Source: Herbaspirillum hiltneri N3 (GTDB lineage: Bacteria > Pseudomonadota > Gammaproteobacteria > Burkholderiales > Burkholderiaceae_D). From it: DNA of 64,000 nucleotides. Both the position numbers and the translations under genes were made by a program. The notes under the pieces were generated by a model, which had not been told where the DNA came from, ran no database searches, and saw only the letters and a program-made list of their open reading frames with translations. Location of the stretch: contig NZ_CP011409.1 in the NCBI RefSeq assembly GCF_001267925.1, positions 2,356,001 to 2,420,000 of the forward strand, read 5' to 3'. The number at the start of each line of letters is the position of its first letter. Position 1 is the stretch's first letter. This document shows positions 11,122-20,535 of this stretch, piece by piece.

Positions 11122-11487
11122 ATGGCAAACAATAATATCGGATCGAAGCGCCTCGTCGTGGGCGCTCACTACGGCATGCGCGATTGGCTGGCGCAACGCG
11201 CCACCGCCGTCGTCATGGCGTTGTACACAGTCGTTCTGCTGGTCTGTTTCCTGACATCCAGCAACTTCTCTTATGAAGGCTGGGCTGCACTGTTCTCGCA
11301 TCAGTGGTTCAAGATGGCGACCTTTGCAGCCTTCATGGCCTTGTTTTACCACGCCTGGATTGGCGTGCGTGACATCTGGATGGATTACGTCAAGCCGGTC
11401 GCTGTGCGCCTGGTCTTGCAAGTTGCCACGATCCTGTGGCTGGTTGTGTGCGCCGGTTGGGCGGCACAGATTTTGTGGAGAGTGTAA
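11122..11487 (+). CDS. sdhD: Succinate dehydrogenase membrane anchor SdhD
   Basis: A 121-residue hydrophobic anchor with three predicted membrane helices. It has the usual opening (RLVVGAHYGMRDWLAQRATAV) and YHAWIGVRDIWMDYV, which carries the conserved Asp-Tyr region near the quinone site and haem. Begins 2 bp after sdhC and ends 2 bp before sdhA, so the operon is tightly coupled. Confidence 0.95.
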   Translation: MANNNIGSKRLVVGAHYGMRDWLAQRATAVVMALYTVVLLVCFLTSSNFSYEGWAALFSHQWFKMATFAAFMALFYHAWIGVRDIWMDYVKPVAVRLVLQVATILWLVVCAGWAAQILWRV

Positions 11488-11489
11488 TC

Positions 11490-13268
11490 GTGGCAGCTAT
11501 CAAATCCACAATTCCTACACGCCGCTTTGATGCGGTTATTGTCGGCGCCGGCGGATCCGGCATGCGCGCTTCGTTGCAACTGGCTGAAGCCGGTCTGAAC
11601 GTCGCGGTTCTGTCCAAGGTTTTCCCGACCCGCTCGCATACGGTCGCTGCCCAAGGCGGCATCGGTGCATCGCTGGGCAACATGTCGGAAGACAACTGGT
11701 ACTGGCACATGTTCGACACCGTCAAGGGTTCGGACTATCTGGGCGACCAGGACGCCATCGAATTCATGTGCCGCGAAGCACCGAAGGCCGTCTACGAGCT
11801 GGAACACTTCGGCATGCCTTTCGACCGGAATGCCGACGGCACCATTTATCAGCGCCCGTTCGGCGGCCACTCGGCGAACTTCGGCGAAAAGCCGGTAGCA
11901 CGCGCCTGTGCCGCAGCGGACCGTACCGGTCACGCGCTGCTGCACACGCTGTATCAGCGCAACGTCCGCGCCAAGACGCACTTCTTCGTTGAATGGATGG
12001 CGATCGACGTCATCCGCGACAACGAAGGCGATGTGATCGGCGTGGTTGCGCTGGAAATGGAAACCGGCGAAATCATGATGCTGCACGCGAAGACCACGCT
12101 GTTTGCAACCGGCGGCGCAGGCCGTATCTGGGCCGCATCGACGAACGCCTTCATCAATACCGGCGACGGTATGGGTATGGCGGCGCGTGCCGGCCTGCCG
12201 CTGCAAGACATGGAGTTCTGGCAGTTCCACCCGACCGGCGTGGCCGGCGCGGGCGTGCTGATCACTGAAGGCGTGCGCGGCGAAGGCGGCATCCTGATCA
12301 ACAGCAACGGCGAACGTTTCATGGAGCGCTATGCGCCGACGCTGAAGGATCTGGCGCCGCGCGACTTCGTCTCGCGTTCGATGGACCAGGAAATCAAGGA
12401 AGGCCGCGGCGTCGGCCAGCACAAGGATCACGTGCTGCTGGACCTGCGCCACATCGGCGCCGAGACGATTCAAAAACGTCTGCCGTCGATTCTGGAAATC
12501 GCGCACAAGTTCGCCAACGTCGACGCAACCAAAGAGCCGATTCCTGTCGTGCCGACCATCCACTACCAAATGGGCGGTATTCCGACCAACGTCTACGGTC
12601 AGGTGGTCGCGCCGAAGAACGGTTCGTACAAGGAAGTGGTGCAGGGCATGTACGCCATCGGCGAATGCGCCTGCGTGTCGGTGCACGGCGCCAACCGCCT
12701 GGGCACCAACTCGCTGCTGGATCTGGTCGTGTTCGGTCGCGCCGCCGGCAATCACATCGTTGAAAGCCGTCTGCAGGATCGCAGCCACAAGCCTATTCCA
12801 TCGGATGCAACCGATCGCGCGATGGAGCGCGTTGCGCGCCTGGAAACCAGCACCGGTTCCGAGCGCGTGCAGGACGTCGCCAACGCGATTCGCGCTACGA
12901 TGCAGCACTACTGCGGCGTGTTCCGCACCGACGAGCTGCTCAACGAAGGTCGCCAAAAGATCATGGAACTGGACGAGCGCCGCAAGCACGTGTCGTTCAA
13001 GGACAAGTCCAAGGTCTTCAACACCGCACGCGTCGAAGCGCTTGAGTTGGACAATCTGATTGAAACAGCCAAGGCAACCATTACTTCGGCAGCAGCCCGC
13101 AAGGAATCGCGCGGTGCGCACGCACATCGCGACTACGAGAAGCGCGATGACGAAAATTGGCTGAAGCACACGCTGTGGTTTTCCGAGGGGAATCGTCTCG
13201 ACTACAAGCCAGTCAACATGCAACCGTTGACAGTCGAAACATTTAAACCTAAAGCACGTACTTTCTAA
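11490..13268 (+). CDS. sdhA: Succinate dehydrogenase flavoprotein subunit SdhA
   Basis: The 592-residue catalytic subunit oxidises succinate to fumarate with covalent FAD. I place the start at GTG 11490 ([16 protein letters not shown]), 2 bp after the sdhD stop and with GGAG upstream; a longer frame overlaps sdhD without support. Features are the FAD-binding [14 protein letters not shown], the FAD-linking histidine in SHTVAAQGG, the active-site loop [20 protein letters not shown], and [14 protein letters not shown]. Length matches other bacterial SdhA. SdhE, needed for flavinylation, is encoded downstream at 14119. Confidence 0.97.
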   Translation: MAAIKSTIPTRRFDAVIVGAGGSGMRASLQLAEAGLNVAVLSKVFPTRSHTVAAQGGIGASLGNMSEDNWYWHMFDTVKGSDYLGDQDAIEFMCREAPKAVYELEHFGMPFDRNADGTIYQRPFGGHSANFGEKPVARACAAADRTGHALLHTLYQRNVRAKTHFFVEWMAIDVIRDNEGDVIGVVALEMETGEIMMLHAKTTLFATGGAGRIWAASTNAFINTGDGMGMAARAGLPLQDMEFWQFHPTGVAGAGVLITEGVRGEGGILINSNGERFMERYAPTLKDLAPRDFVSRSMDQEIKEGRGVGQHKDHVLLDLRHIGAETIQKRLPSILEIAHKFANVDATKEPIPVVPTIHYQMGGIPTNVYGQVVAPKNGSYKEVVQGMYAIGECACVSVHGANRLGTNSLLDLVVFGRAAGNHIVESRLQDRSHKPIPSDATDRAMERVARLETSTGSERVQDVANAIRATMQHYCGVFRTDELLNEGRQKIMELDERRKHVSFKDKSKVFNTARVEALELDNLIETAKATITSAAARKESRGAHAHRDYEKRDDENWLKHTLWFSEGNRLDYKPVNMQPLTVETFKPKARTF

Positions 13269-13279
13269 AAGGTCAGAAC

Positions 13280-13990
13280 ATGACACGTACTCTGAAATTC
13301 AAGATTTACCGCTACGATCCGGACAAGGACGAAAAGCCGTACATGCAAGACCTGACAGTCGAGCTGAAGCCAACCGACAAGATGCTGCTGGATGCTCTGC
13401 AGCGCATCAAGTCCGACGTCGACGATTCGCTGGCGCTGCGCCGTTCGTGCCGCGAAGGCGTGTGCGGCTCCGACGCGATGAACATCAACGGCAAGAATGG
13501 CCTGGCCTGCACCACCAACCTGAACGAACTGAGCGAGCCTATCGTTCTGAAGCCGTTGCCAGGTCTGCCGGTGATCCGCGATCTGATCGTGGACATGACC
13601 AACTTCTTCAAGCAATACGATTCGATCAAGCCTTACCTGATCAACGACAGCATTCCTCCTGAAAAAGAGCGTCTGCAATCGCCTGAACAGCGTGAAGAAC
13701 TCGATGGCGTGTACGAGTGCATTCTGTGCGCATGCTGCTCGACTTCGTGCCCGTCGTTCTGGTGGAATCCGGACAAGTTCGTCGGTCCTGCCGGCCTGCT
13801 GCAGGCTTACCGTTTCATCGCGGACAGCCGCGACGAAGCGACCGGCCAGCGCCTGGACGATCTGGAAGATCCGTATCGCCTGTTCCGTTGCCGTTCCATC
13901 ATGAACTGCGTCGATGTCTGCCCGAAGGGTCTGAACCCGAACAAGGCCATCGGCAAGATCAAGGAATTGATGGTTCGCCGCGCGGTATAA
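13280..13990 (+). CDS. sdhB: Succinate dehydrogenase iron-sulfur subunit SdhB
   Basis: A 236-residue electron-transfer subunit with three clusters. Cysteines for the [2Fe-2S] centre lie in [10 protein letters not shown] and NGLACTT. Those for the [4Fe-4S] and [3Fe-4S] centres lie in [16 protein letters not shown] and [17 protein letters not shown]. Begins 11 bp after sdhA. Length and motifs are complete. A GC-rich hairpin follows the stop, so the downstream sdhE may be transcribed partly by readthrough. Confidence 0.97.
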   Translation: MTRTLKFKIYRYDPDKDEKPYMQDLTVELKPTDKMLLDALQRIKSDVDDSLALRRSCREGVCGSDAMNINGKNGLACTTNLNELSEPIVLKPLPGLPVIRDLIVDMTNFFKQYDSIKPYLINDSIPPEKERLQSPEQREELDGVYECILCACCSTSCPSFWWNPDKFVGPAGLLQAYRFIADSRDEATGQRLDDLEDPYRLFRCRSIMNCVDVCPKGLNPNKAIGKIKELMVRRAV

Positions 13991-14005
13991 GCAGTTTGCT
14001 GCAAG

Positions 14006-14038
14006 CGGGCGGGAGGCGACTCCCGCCCGTGGTTTTAT
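14006..14038 (+). terminator. Hairpin after sdhB, probable (weak) terminator
   Basis: A perfect 10-bp GC-rich stem (14006-14015 with 14020-14029) around a GCGA loop, followed by an interrupted T-tract (GGTTTTATT). It may terminate partially between sdhB and sdhE. Confidence 0.7.
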
Positions 14039-14118
14039 TCGTGTTTCACCAGTGATTGCCTTCCGCGCCGGTTCGCCAGTGTGGCCGGAAGAATCAAGTT
14101 AAGAAGTGATTTGAATCC

Positions 14119-14388
14119 ATGTCCCAAAGCCATCAAGACGATCCCGCCAAACGTGCACGCCTGCGCTGGCGCGCCCGTCGCGGATTGCTGGAAAACGATC
14201 TCATCCTGACGCGTTATCTCGACGCCAATGAAGAGAGCATGACCGACGACGAAGTCGACGCGTTTTCCCGCCTGATGGATCTCGGCGACAACGACCTGAT
14301 GGACTTGCTCCTTGTACGCAAGGAGCCTGAAGCAGCAGTGGACTTGCCCCAGGTCCACGCCTTGCTCAAAAAATTGCGTAACGCCTGA
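14119..14388 (+). CDS. sdhE: FAD assembly factor SdhE
   Basis: A small (89-residue) all-helical protein that promotes covalent attachment of FAD to SdhA. It has the family's RGLLEND motif (RGxxE) near residues 26-32 and the acidic helix pair (DDEVDAFSRLMDLGDNDLMDLL). Located just after sdhB and before gltA, as in many proteobacteria. The ATG follows AAGAAG some distance upstream. Confidence 0.93.
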   Translation: MSQSHQDDPAKRARLRWRARRGLLENDLILTRYLDANEESMTDDEVDAFSRLMDLGDNDLMDLLLVRKEPEAAVDLPQVHALLKKLRNA

Positions 14389-14439
14389 ACGTTCCACCGA
14401 GTTCTGGCAAGATTGGTTCAAAAGCGGCCGGCGTTGTCT

Positions 14440-14520
14440 TAGAGGCTGTTGCAAAATGAAGTTGGCGGTATCCGGCTCCACGTGGGCGAGGGCGTGAAAT
14501 TCATTTTGCAACAGGCTCTA
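14440..14520. mobile_element. MITE-like inverted-repeat element between sdhE and gltA
   Basis: An 81-bp segment bounded by 21-bp inverted repeats (14440-14460 and 14500-14520) that differ at one position. The ends read TAGAGGCTGTTGCAAAATGA and, in reverse complement, TAGAGCCTGTTGCAAAATGA. The outermost TA on each side could be a 2-bp target duplication. The GAG...TTGCAAAA style of end resembles IS5-family termini. The 39-bp interior codes for nothing, and there is no T-tract, so it is not an ordinary terminator. Calling it mobile is inference. Confidence 0.55.
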
Positions 14521-14578
14521 AAGCGGTTGATTTGCGATTTTTGATTAACGATTCATCATCACAGCTGAAGGAAGAACT

Positions 14579-15883
14579 ATGCCCACCTCAGATATCAAAG
14601 CGACCCTGTCGTTCTCGGATGGCACGCCGTCCCTGGATTTCCCCGTCTACAAGGGCACTATCGGTCCGGATGTCATCGACATCCGCAAACTGTACGGCGC
14701 CACTGGCAAGTTCACTTACGACCCTGGTTTCATGTCGACTGCGGCATGTAATTCGTCAATCACCTATATCGATGGCGACAAGGGCGAGCTGCTGTACCGC
14801 GGTTATCCGATCGAACAACTGGCGGTCAACTGCGACTTCCTGGAAACCTGCTACCTGCTGCTGCACGGCGAGCTGCCGAACGCAGCGCAAAAAGAAGAAT
14901 TCGTCGGCACAGTGACCCAGCACACCATGGTTCACGAGCAGATGAATTTCTTCTTCCGCGGCTTCCGTCGCGATGCTCACCCGATGGCCGTGCTGACCGG
15001 TTCGGTCGGCGCCTTGTCGGCGTTCTACCATGACTCGCTGGACATCAGCAATCCGGTGCACCGCGACGTTTCCGCAATCCGCATGATCGCCAAGCTGCCG
15101 ACACTGGTCGCCATGGCATACAAGTACAACATCGGCCAGCCGTTCGTGTATCCGCGCAACGACTTGTCGTACAGCGCTAATTTCATGCGCATGATGTTCG
15201 CGAATCCATGCGAAGAGTACAAGGTCAACGAAGTTCTGGTGCGCGCGCTGGATCGCATCCTGATCCTGCATGCCGACCACGAGCAAAATGCATCGACATC
15301 GACCGTCCGCCTGGCCGGTTCGTCGGGTGCGAATCCGTTCGCATGTATCGCTGCCGGTATCGCCTGCCTGTGGGGCCCTGCTCACGGCGGCGCCAACGAA
15401 GCTGCATTGACCATGCTGGAAAGCATCGGCTCGGTCGAGAACATTCCTGAGTTCATCAAGCAAGTGAAGGACAAGAACTCCGGCGTCAAGCTGATGGGCT
15501 TTGGTCACCGTGTCTACAAGAACTACGATCCACGCGCCAAGCTGATGCGTGAAACCTGCTACGAAGTCCTGAATGAACTGGGCCTGCACGACGACCCATT
15601 GTTCAAGCTGGCCATGGAGCTGGAAAAGATCGCGCTGGAAGACGACTACTTCGTGTCGCGCAAGCTGTACCCGAACGTCGACTTCTACTCCGGTATCGTT
15701 CAGCGCGCGCTGGGCATCCCGACATCGATGTTCACCTGCATCTTTGCAATGGCGCGTACGGTGGGCTGGATCGCTCAATGGAACGAAATGATCTCCGATC
15801 CGGAGCAAAAGATCGGTCGTCCACGCCAGCTGTTCGTCGGTTCCGCGAAACGCGACGTTTCGCCTATTGACAAGCGCGGCTGA
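14579..15883 (+). CDS. gltA: Citrate synthase
   Basis: Condenses oxaloacetate and acetyl-CoA to citrate. The 434-residue product has the length of the hexameric type II enzyme of Gram-negative bacteria. Catalytic His regions are [11 protein letters not shown] and [14 protein letters not shown], and the catalytic Asp lies near VDFYSGIVQ. The N-terminal beta domain ([20 protein letters not shown]) is the part that binds NADH in relatives. The ATG follows AAGGAAG. Lies after sdhE across the MITE-like element, and ends before a strong terminator, so it may be its own transcription unit. Confidence 0.97.
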   Translation: MPTSDIKATLSFSDGTPSLDFPVYKGTIGPDVIDIRKLYGATGKFTYDPGFMSTAACNSSITYIDGDKGELLYRGYPIEQLAVNCDFLETCYLLLHGELPNAAQKEEFVGTVTQHTMVHEQMNFFFRGFRRDAHPMAVLTGSVGALSAFYHDSLDISNPVHRDVSAIRMIAKLPTLVAMAYKYNIGQPFVYPRNDLSYSANFMRMMFANPCEEYKVNEVLVRALDRILILHADHEQNASTSTVRLAGSSGANPFACIAAGIACLWGPAHGGANEAALTMLESIGSVENIPEFIKQVKDKNSGVKLMGFGHRVYKNYDPRAKLMRETCYEVLNELGLHDDPLFKLAMELEKIALEDDYFVSRKLYPNVDFYSGIVQRALGIPTSMFTCIFAMARTVGWIAQWNEMISDPEQKIGRPRQLFVGSAKRDVSPIDKRG

Positions 15884-15997
15884 TAGCAGGTTTGATGGCC
15901 GCCCGGCACGGTCGGTCATCAGGCTGTCATCATCTCGTGCAGCTTGTTGCACGACGGCGCGAGGCTTGCCTTCCGCCGGTGCAACAAATGGCACAAA

Positions 15998-16030
15998 TAA
16001 AAAGCGAATCTCAAGGATTCGCTTTTTTAT
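15998..16030 (+). terminator. Intrinsic terminator after gltA
   Basis: A stem of AAAGCGAATC and GATTCGCTTT around TCAAG, with an A-run before and a T-run after. It closes the gltA unit 115 bp past the stop and separates it from the odhA leader. Confidence 0.92.
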
Positions 16031-16044
16031 TGGAAATAAGGATA

Positions 16045-16050
16045 TATAAT
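16045..16050 (+). promoter_or_regulatory. Candidate -10 element for odhA
   Basis: TATAAT lies about 155 bp upstream of the odhA start and just after the gltA terminator. No good -35 is visible at the right spacing, so this is a weak call. It would give a long leader containing the structured element at 16094-16203. Confidence 0.4.
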
Positions 16051-16093
16051 TCGGGCTATGTTGGCTGGATAACTCAAAAAAGTTCAGGTAGAC

Positions 16094-16203
16094 ATGGTCC
16101 TTCCCCACAACTTGATGTGCAATCCGCTAACCGGTCAGGCCGTGTCGCGGAAGGTTAGATTAACCCGCTAATCTCGCGAAACGCGAAGAAAGGTGAGCCA
16201 GAT
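16094..16203 (+). ncRNA. Structured odhA 5' leader, candidate sucA RNA motif
   Basis: The segment directly before odhA can fold into several nested or successive helices. TCCGC (16123-16127) pairs with GCGGA (16147-16151), and TAACC in its loop (16128-16132) pairs with GGTTA just beyond (16153-16157), which would form an H-type pseudoknot. AGATTA/TAATCT (16157-16162, 16169-16174) is an alternative helix, and TCGCG/CGCGA (16174-16178, 16182-16186) abuts the ribosome site AAAGGTGAG. A sucA RNA motif is known in Burkholderiales 5' leaders of sucA/odhA; position fits, but I could not run a covariance model. A 25-codon open frame (16094-16171) overlaps it. Confidence 0.6.
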
Positions 16204-19068
16204 ATGACTCAGCTCTACGAGCAATACAATCTCAACTCCTACCTCTTTGGTGGGAATGCGCCGTACCTGGAAGAACTGTACGAAGCGTACCTTAACAATC
16301 CCGGATCCGTACCAGACAATTGGCGTGCCTATTTCGACGCGGTGCAACACGTGCCTGCAGTTGATGGTTCCAATCGTCCTGACGTCGCCCATGCACCAGT
16401 AATCGCTTCGTTCGCCGAGCGCGCCAAGCAAGGTCCGATCCGCACCGTGGTCGCTTCCACCGACACCGAAATGGGTCGCAAGCGCGTCGCGGCAACCCAA
16501 CTGATCGCCGGTTACCGCGACCTGGGTTCCCGTTTCGCCAACCTGGATCCGCTGCAACGCCAGGAACGTCCGAGCATCCCTGAACTCGAGCCGAGTTTCT
16601 ACGGCTTCAGCGATTCCGACATGGACATCGTGTTCAACATCAGCAACACCTACTTCGGCGGCGAAACCGCATCGCTGCGCGACCTGCTGCAATCGCTGCG
16701 CGACACGTACTGCCGTTCGATCGGTGCCGAATTCACCTATATCAGCGACCCGGCAGAAGTGCGCTGGATCCAGGAACGTCTGGAACCGACACGTGCATTG
16801 CCGCAGTTCTCGGCTGAAAAGAAAAAACACATCCTCGACCGCCTGACCGCAGCCGAAGGCCTGGAGCGCTACCTCCACACCAAATACGTCGGCCAGAAGC
16901 GTTTCTCGCTGGAAGGCGGCGAAAGCTTCATCGCCTCCCTGGATGAAACCATCCAGCGCGCCGGTGAAAAGGGCGTGCAGGAAATCGTCATCGGCATGGC
17001 CCACCGCGGCCGCCTGAACGTGCTGGTCAACATCCTGGGCAAAACGCCGCAGGAGTTGTTCTCGGAGTTCGAAGGCCATCACGCCGACGACCTGCCGGCC
17101 GGCGACGTCAAGTACCACCAAGGTTTCTCCTCCGACATCAGCACCCCGGGCGGCCCGGTTCACCTGTCGCTGGCATTCAACCCGTCTCACCTGGAAATCG
17201 TCAACCCTGTAGTTGAAGGTTCGGTCAAGGCGCGTATGGATCGCCGCGGCGACAAGGACGGTTCGCAAGTGCTGCCGATTCTGGTTCACGGCGATGCAGC
17301 TTTCGCCGGCCAGGGCGTCGTGATGGAAACGCTGAATCTGGCGCAGACGCGCGGTTACGGCACCGGCGGCACCGTGCACATCGTGATCAACAACCAGATC
17401 GGTTTTACCACCTCGGATCCACGCGATTCGCGCTCGACGCTGTATTGCTCGGACGTGGTCAAGATGATCGAAGCGCCTGTGCTGCACGTCAACGGCGACG
17501 ATCCTGAAGCCGTCGTGTTCGCCACGCAAATCGCGGTTGATTACCGCATGCAGTTCAAGAAGGACATCGTCGTCGACATCATCTGCTTCCGCAAGCTGGG
17601 TCACAACGAACAAGATACGCCGGCGCTGACACAGCCGCTGATGTACAAGAAGATCGCGCAACATCCGGGCACACGCAAACTGTACGCCGAGAAGCTGGCT
17701 GCGCAAGGCACCATCCCGGCCGACGGCGGCGATGTCATGGTCAAGGCTTTCCGCGATGCGATGGATAGCGGCAAGCATACTGTCGATCCGGTCATCACCA
17801 ACTTCAAGAGCAAGTATGCCGTCGACTGGCTGCCGTTCCTGAACCGCAAGTGGACCGACGCTGCCGACACGGCAGTCCCGCTGGCAGAGCTGAAGCGCCT
17901 GGCTACACGCATCACCACCATCCCTGAAGGCTTCAAGGCGCACGCGCTGGTCGAGAAGGTCATCAACGACCGCGCTGCAATGGGTCGTGGCGAACTGAAC
18001 CTGGACTGGGGCATGGGCGAACATCTTGCCTACGCTTCGCTGGTTGCGTCCGGCTACGCCATCCGCCTGACCGGCCAGGATGCAGGCCGCGGCACCTTCG
18101 TCCACCGTCATGCCGTTCTGCATGATCAGAACCGTGAACGTTGGGATGCAGGCACCTACATTCCTCTGCAAAACGTCGCAGAAAACCAGGCTCCTTACAC
18201 CGTCATCGACTCCGTGCTGTCGGAAGAAGCCGTGCTCGGTTTCGAATACGGTTACTCGACTGCCGAACCGAACACGCTGACGATCTGGGAAGCTCAGTTC
18301 GGCGACTTCGCCAACGGCGCGCAAGTCGTGATGGACCAATTCATCAGCTCCGGCGAAGTGAAGTGGGGCCGTGCCTCGGGTCTGGTACAGATGCTGCCGC
18401 ACGGTTACGAAGGCCAAGGTCCTGAGCACTCGTCCGCACGTCTTGAGCGTTACCTGCAGCTGTGCGCCGACAACAACATGCAAGTTGTCCAGCCGACCAC
18501 CGCCGCGCAGATTTTCCACTTGCTGCGCCGTCAGATGATCCGCCTGTTCCGCAAGCCGCTGATCATCCTCACGCCGAAGTCGCTGTTGCGTAACAAGGAT
18601 GCCGGTTCGCCGCTGTCCGATCTGGCCAAGGGATCGTTCCAGACCGTCATTCCGGAACTGGACGACAAACTCGACGCCAAGAAGGTCAAGCGCATCATCG
18701 CCTGCTCGGGCAAGGTCTATTACGATCTGGTCAATGCACGCAAGGAACGCGGTCAGACCGACACGGCAATCATCCGTGTCGAACAACTGTATCCGTTCCC
18801 GCACAAGGCGTTCGCTGCTGCGCTCAAGCAATTCCCGAACTTCCAGGAATTGGTATGGACACAGGACGAGCCGCAGAACCAGGGCGCATGGCTGCAGATC
18901 CAGCACAACATCTTTGAAAATCTGACTGACGGTCAAAAGCTTGCGTATGCAGGTCGTCCAGCCAGCGCATCGCCAGCGGTCGGTTACTACGACAAGCACT
19001 ATGCGCAACAAAAGGCGCTGATCGACACCGCGTTTTCCAAACTCAAGGGCTTTGTCCTGACTAAGTAA
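16204..19068 (+). CDS. odhA: 2-oxoglutarate dehydrogenase E1 component
   Basis: Thiamine-diphosphate enzyme that decarboxylates 2-oxoglutarate and reductively succinylates the lipoyl group of E2 (also called SucA). At 954 residues it has the usual length. The N-terminal LYEQYNLNSYLFGGNAPYLE segment is the E2-binding arm. Other hallmarks are GMAHRGRLNVLVNILGK, HLSLAFNPSHLEIVNPVVEG, VHGDAAFAGQGVVMETLN, GHNEQDTPALTQP and HGYEGQGPEHSSARLERYL. The ATG follows AAAGGTGAG. First gene of the odhA-odhB-lpd group. A 947-codon antisense frame covers it and is judged a shadow. Confidence 0.97.
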   Translation: MTQLYEQYNLNSYLFGGNAPYLEELYEAYLNNPGSVPDNWRAYFDAVQHVPAVDGSNRPDVAHAPVIASFAERAKQGPIRTVVASTDTEMGRKRVAATQLIAGYRDLGSRFANLDPLQRQERPSIPELEPSFYGFSDSDMDIVFNISNTYFGGETASLRDLLQSLRDTYCRSIGAEFTYISDPAEVRWIQERLEPTRALPQFSAEKKKHILDRLTAAEGLERYLHTKYVGQKRFSLEGGESFIASLDETIQRAGEKGVQEIVIGMAHRGRLNVLVNILGKTPQELFSEFEGHHADDLPAGDVKYHQGFSSDISTPGGPVHLSLAFNPSHLEIVNPVVEGSVKARMDRRGDKDGSQVLPILVHGDAAFAGQGVVMETLNLAQTRGYGTGGTVHIVINNQIGFTTSDPRDSRSTLYCSDVVKMIEAPVLHVNGDDPEAVVFATQIAVDYRMQFKKDIVVDIICFRKLGHNEQDTPALTQPLMYKKIAQHPGTRKLYAEKLAAQGTIPADGGDVMVKAFRDAMDSGKHTVDPVITNFKSKYAVDWLPFLNRKWTDAADTAVPLAELKRLATRITTIPEGFKAHALVEKVINDRAAMGRGELNLDWGMGEHLAYASLVASGYAIRLTGQDAGRGTFVHRHAVLHDQNRERWDAGTYIPLQNVAENQAPYTVIDSVLSEEAVLGFEYGYSTAEPNTLTIWEAQFGDFANGAQVVMDQFISSGEVKWGRASGLVQMLPHGYEGQGPEHSSARLERYLQLCADNNMQVVQPTTAAQIFHLLRRQMIRLFRKPLIILTPKSLLRNKDAGSPLSDLAKGSFQTVIPELDDKLDAKKVKRIIACSGKVYYDLVNARKERGQTDTAIIRVEQLYPFPHKAFAAALKQFPNFQELVWTQDEPQNQGAWLQIQHNIFENLTDGQKLAYAGRPASASPAVGYYDKHYAQQKALIDTAFSKLKGFVLTK

Positions 19069-19082
19069 GCAGATCTTGCACG

Positions 19083-19108
19083 GCGCGCATTGCGAGGGCG
19101 ATGCGCGC
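19083..19108 (+). other. Hairpin between odhA and odhB
   Basis: GCGCGCAT (19083-19090) and ATGCGCGC (19101-19108) form a perfect 8-bp stem around a 10-base loop in the 76-bp gap. There is no T-tract, so it is not a typical terminator. It could adjust the relative levels of E1 and E2 through RNA processing or stability. Confidence 0.5.
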
Positions 19109-19144
19109 TGATGTTTATTGAATAACCCGAATCGGAGAAGTTAC

Positions 19145-20392
19145 ATGGCACAAATCGAAGTAAAAGTCCCGCAATTATCAGAATCCGTTGCAGAAGCCAC
19201 GCTGCTGCAATGGCATAAAAAAGTGGGCGAAGCCGTCGCACGCGACGAGAACCTGATCGACGTCGAAACCGACAAGGTCGTGCTGGAATTGCCGGCGCCG
19301 GAAGCCGGCGTCATCGCCCAGATCATCAAGGCCGACGGCTCGACCGTGGTCGCAGGTGAAGTCATCGCGATCCTGGACACCGACGCGTCCGCACAAGTGA
19401 GCCCGCTGGAAGTCAAGGCTGCTCCTGCACCGCAAAACACCAACGAACCGACACCGGTCGCAGCGCCTGAACTGGCGAACAAGTCCGACGTCGCCATGCC
19501 TGCCGCCGCCAAGATCCTGGCCGACAACAACATGTCGACATCGCAAGTGTCGGGCACAGGCAAGGATGGTCGCGTCACCAAGGGCGACGTGCTGGCTTCC
19601 CTGAATGCACCGAAGGCTGCAGCACCAGCACCAGCAGCCGCCAAGCCGGCGCTGCAGGCTGTTGCTGCTCCCGGCAAGGTCAACCTGGAAAACCGTCCGG
19701 AAGAGCGCGTGCCGATGAGCCGTCTGCGCGCACGCGTGGCCGAGCGTCTGCTGCAATCGCAAGCAACCAACGCCATCCTGACCACGTTTAACGAAATCAA
19801 CATGCAACCTGTGCTGGACTTGCGCGCCAAGTACAAGGACAAGTTTGAAAAGGAACACGGCGTCAAGCTGGGCTTCATGTCCTTCTTCGTCAAGGCAGTG
19901 GTTCATGCACTGAAGAAGTACCCGATCGTCAATGCATCCGTTGACGGCAATGACATCGTCTACCACGGTTACTTCGACATCGGTGTCGCCGTCGGTTCGC
20001 CACGCGGTCTGGTGGTTCCGGTTCTGCGCGACGCGGATCAGCTGTCGATCGCCGACATCGAAAAGAAGATCGGCGAATTCGGTCAGAAGGCCAAGGACGG
20101 CAAGCTGTCGATCGAAGAAATGACCGGCGGCACCTTCACCGTGTCCAACGGCGGTACTTTCGGTTCGATGCTGTCGACGCCGATCATCAACCCGCCGCAA
20201 TCGGCGATTCTGGGCATCCACGCTACCAAGGATCGCGCCGTGGTTGAAAACGGCCAGATCGTGATTCGTCCGATGAACTACTTTGCACTGTCCTACGACC
20301 ACCGCATCATCGACGGCCGCGAAGCCGTTCTGAGCCTGGTTGCCATCAAGGAAGCGCTGGAAGATCCAGCCCGTCTGCTGTTGGATCTGTAA
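19145..20392 (+). CDS. odhB: 2-oxoglutarate dehydrogenase E2, dihydrolipoyl succinyltransferase
   Basis: The 415-residue core subunit (SucB) carries the lipoyl arm and transfers succinyl to CoA. One lipoyl domain (1-80) has the lipoylated Lys at 44 in VETDKVVLE. An Ala/Pro linker leads to a peripheral subunit-binding domain (about 115-155, [13 protein letters not shown]...[12 protein letters not shown]), then a second Ala/Pro linker and the catalytic domain with [12 protein letters not shown]. The ATG at 19145 follows CGGAGAAG; an earlier in-frame start is unneeded. A terminator follows, so lpd may be transcribed separately or by readthrough. Confidence 0.97.
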   Translation: MAQIEVKVPQLSESVAEATLLQWHKKVGEAVARDENLIDVETDKVVLELPAPEAGVIAQIIKADGSTVVAGEVIAILDTDASAQVSPLEVKAAPAPQNTNEPTPVAAPELANKSDVAMPAAAKILADNNMSTSQVSGTGKDGRVTKGDVLASLNAPKAAAPAPAAAKPALQAVAAPGKVNLENRPEERVPMSRLRARVAERLLQSQATNAILTTFNEINMQPVLDLRAKYKDKFEKEHGVKLGFMSFFVKAVVHALKKYPIVNASVDGNDIVYHGYFDIGVAVGSPRGLVVPVLRDADQLSIADIEKKIGEFGQKAKDGKLSIEEMTGGTFTVSNGGTFGSMLSTPIINPPQSAILGIHATKDRAVVENGQIVIRPMNYFALSYDHRIIDGREAVLSLVAIKEALEDPARLLLDL

Positions 20393-20405
20393 TCATCAGG
20401 ACCTG

Positions 20406-20470
20406 AAAAAGGCGCAGGGAAGACAGAGAAACCGGATCATCGTCCCTCTGTTGTCTCGGCGCCTTTTTTC
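20406..20470 (+). terminator. Terminator after odhB
   Basis: AAAAAGGCGC near 20406 pairs with GCGCCTTTTTT at 20459-20469. An inner arm (GACAGAG with CTCTGTTGTC) extends the stem, and T residues follow. It lies between odhB and lpd. Confidence 0.8.
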
Positions 20471-20535
20471 TCTTTTGCATTCGTGCCGGACTGTGAGCAG
20501 TCTGCGCACATTCAAAAACGCACTAGGATAAAACT

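Noticed and set aside
16168..19011. 947-codon open frame on the minus strand over odhA
   Set aside because: Same cause: strong third-position GC bias removes stops in the antisense frame. It has no recognisable domain.
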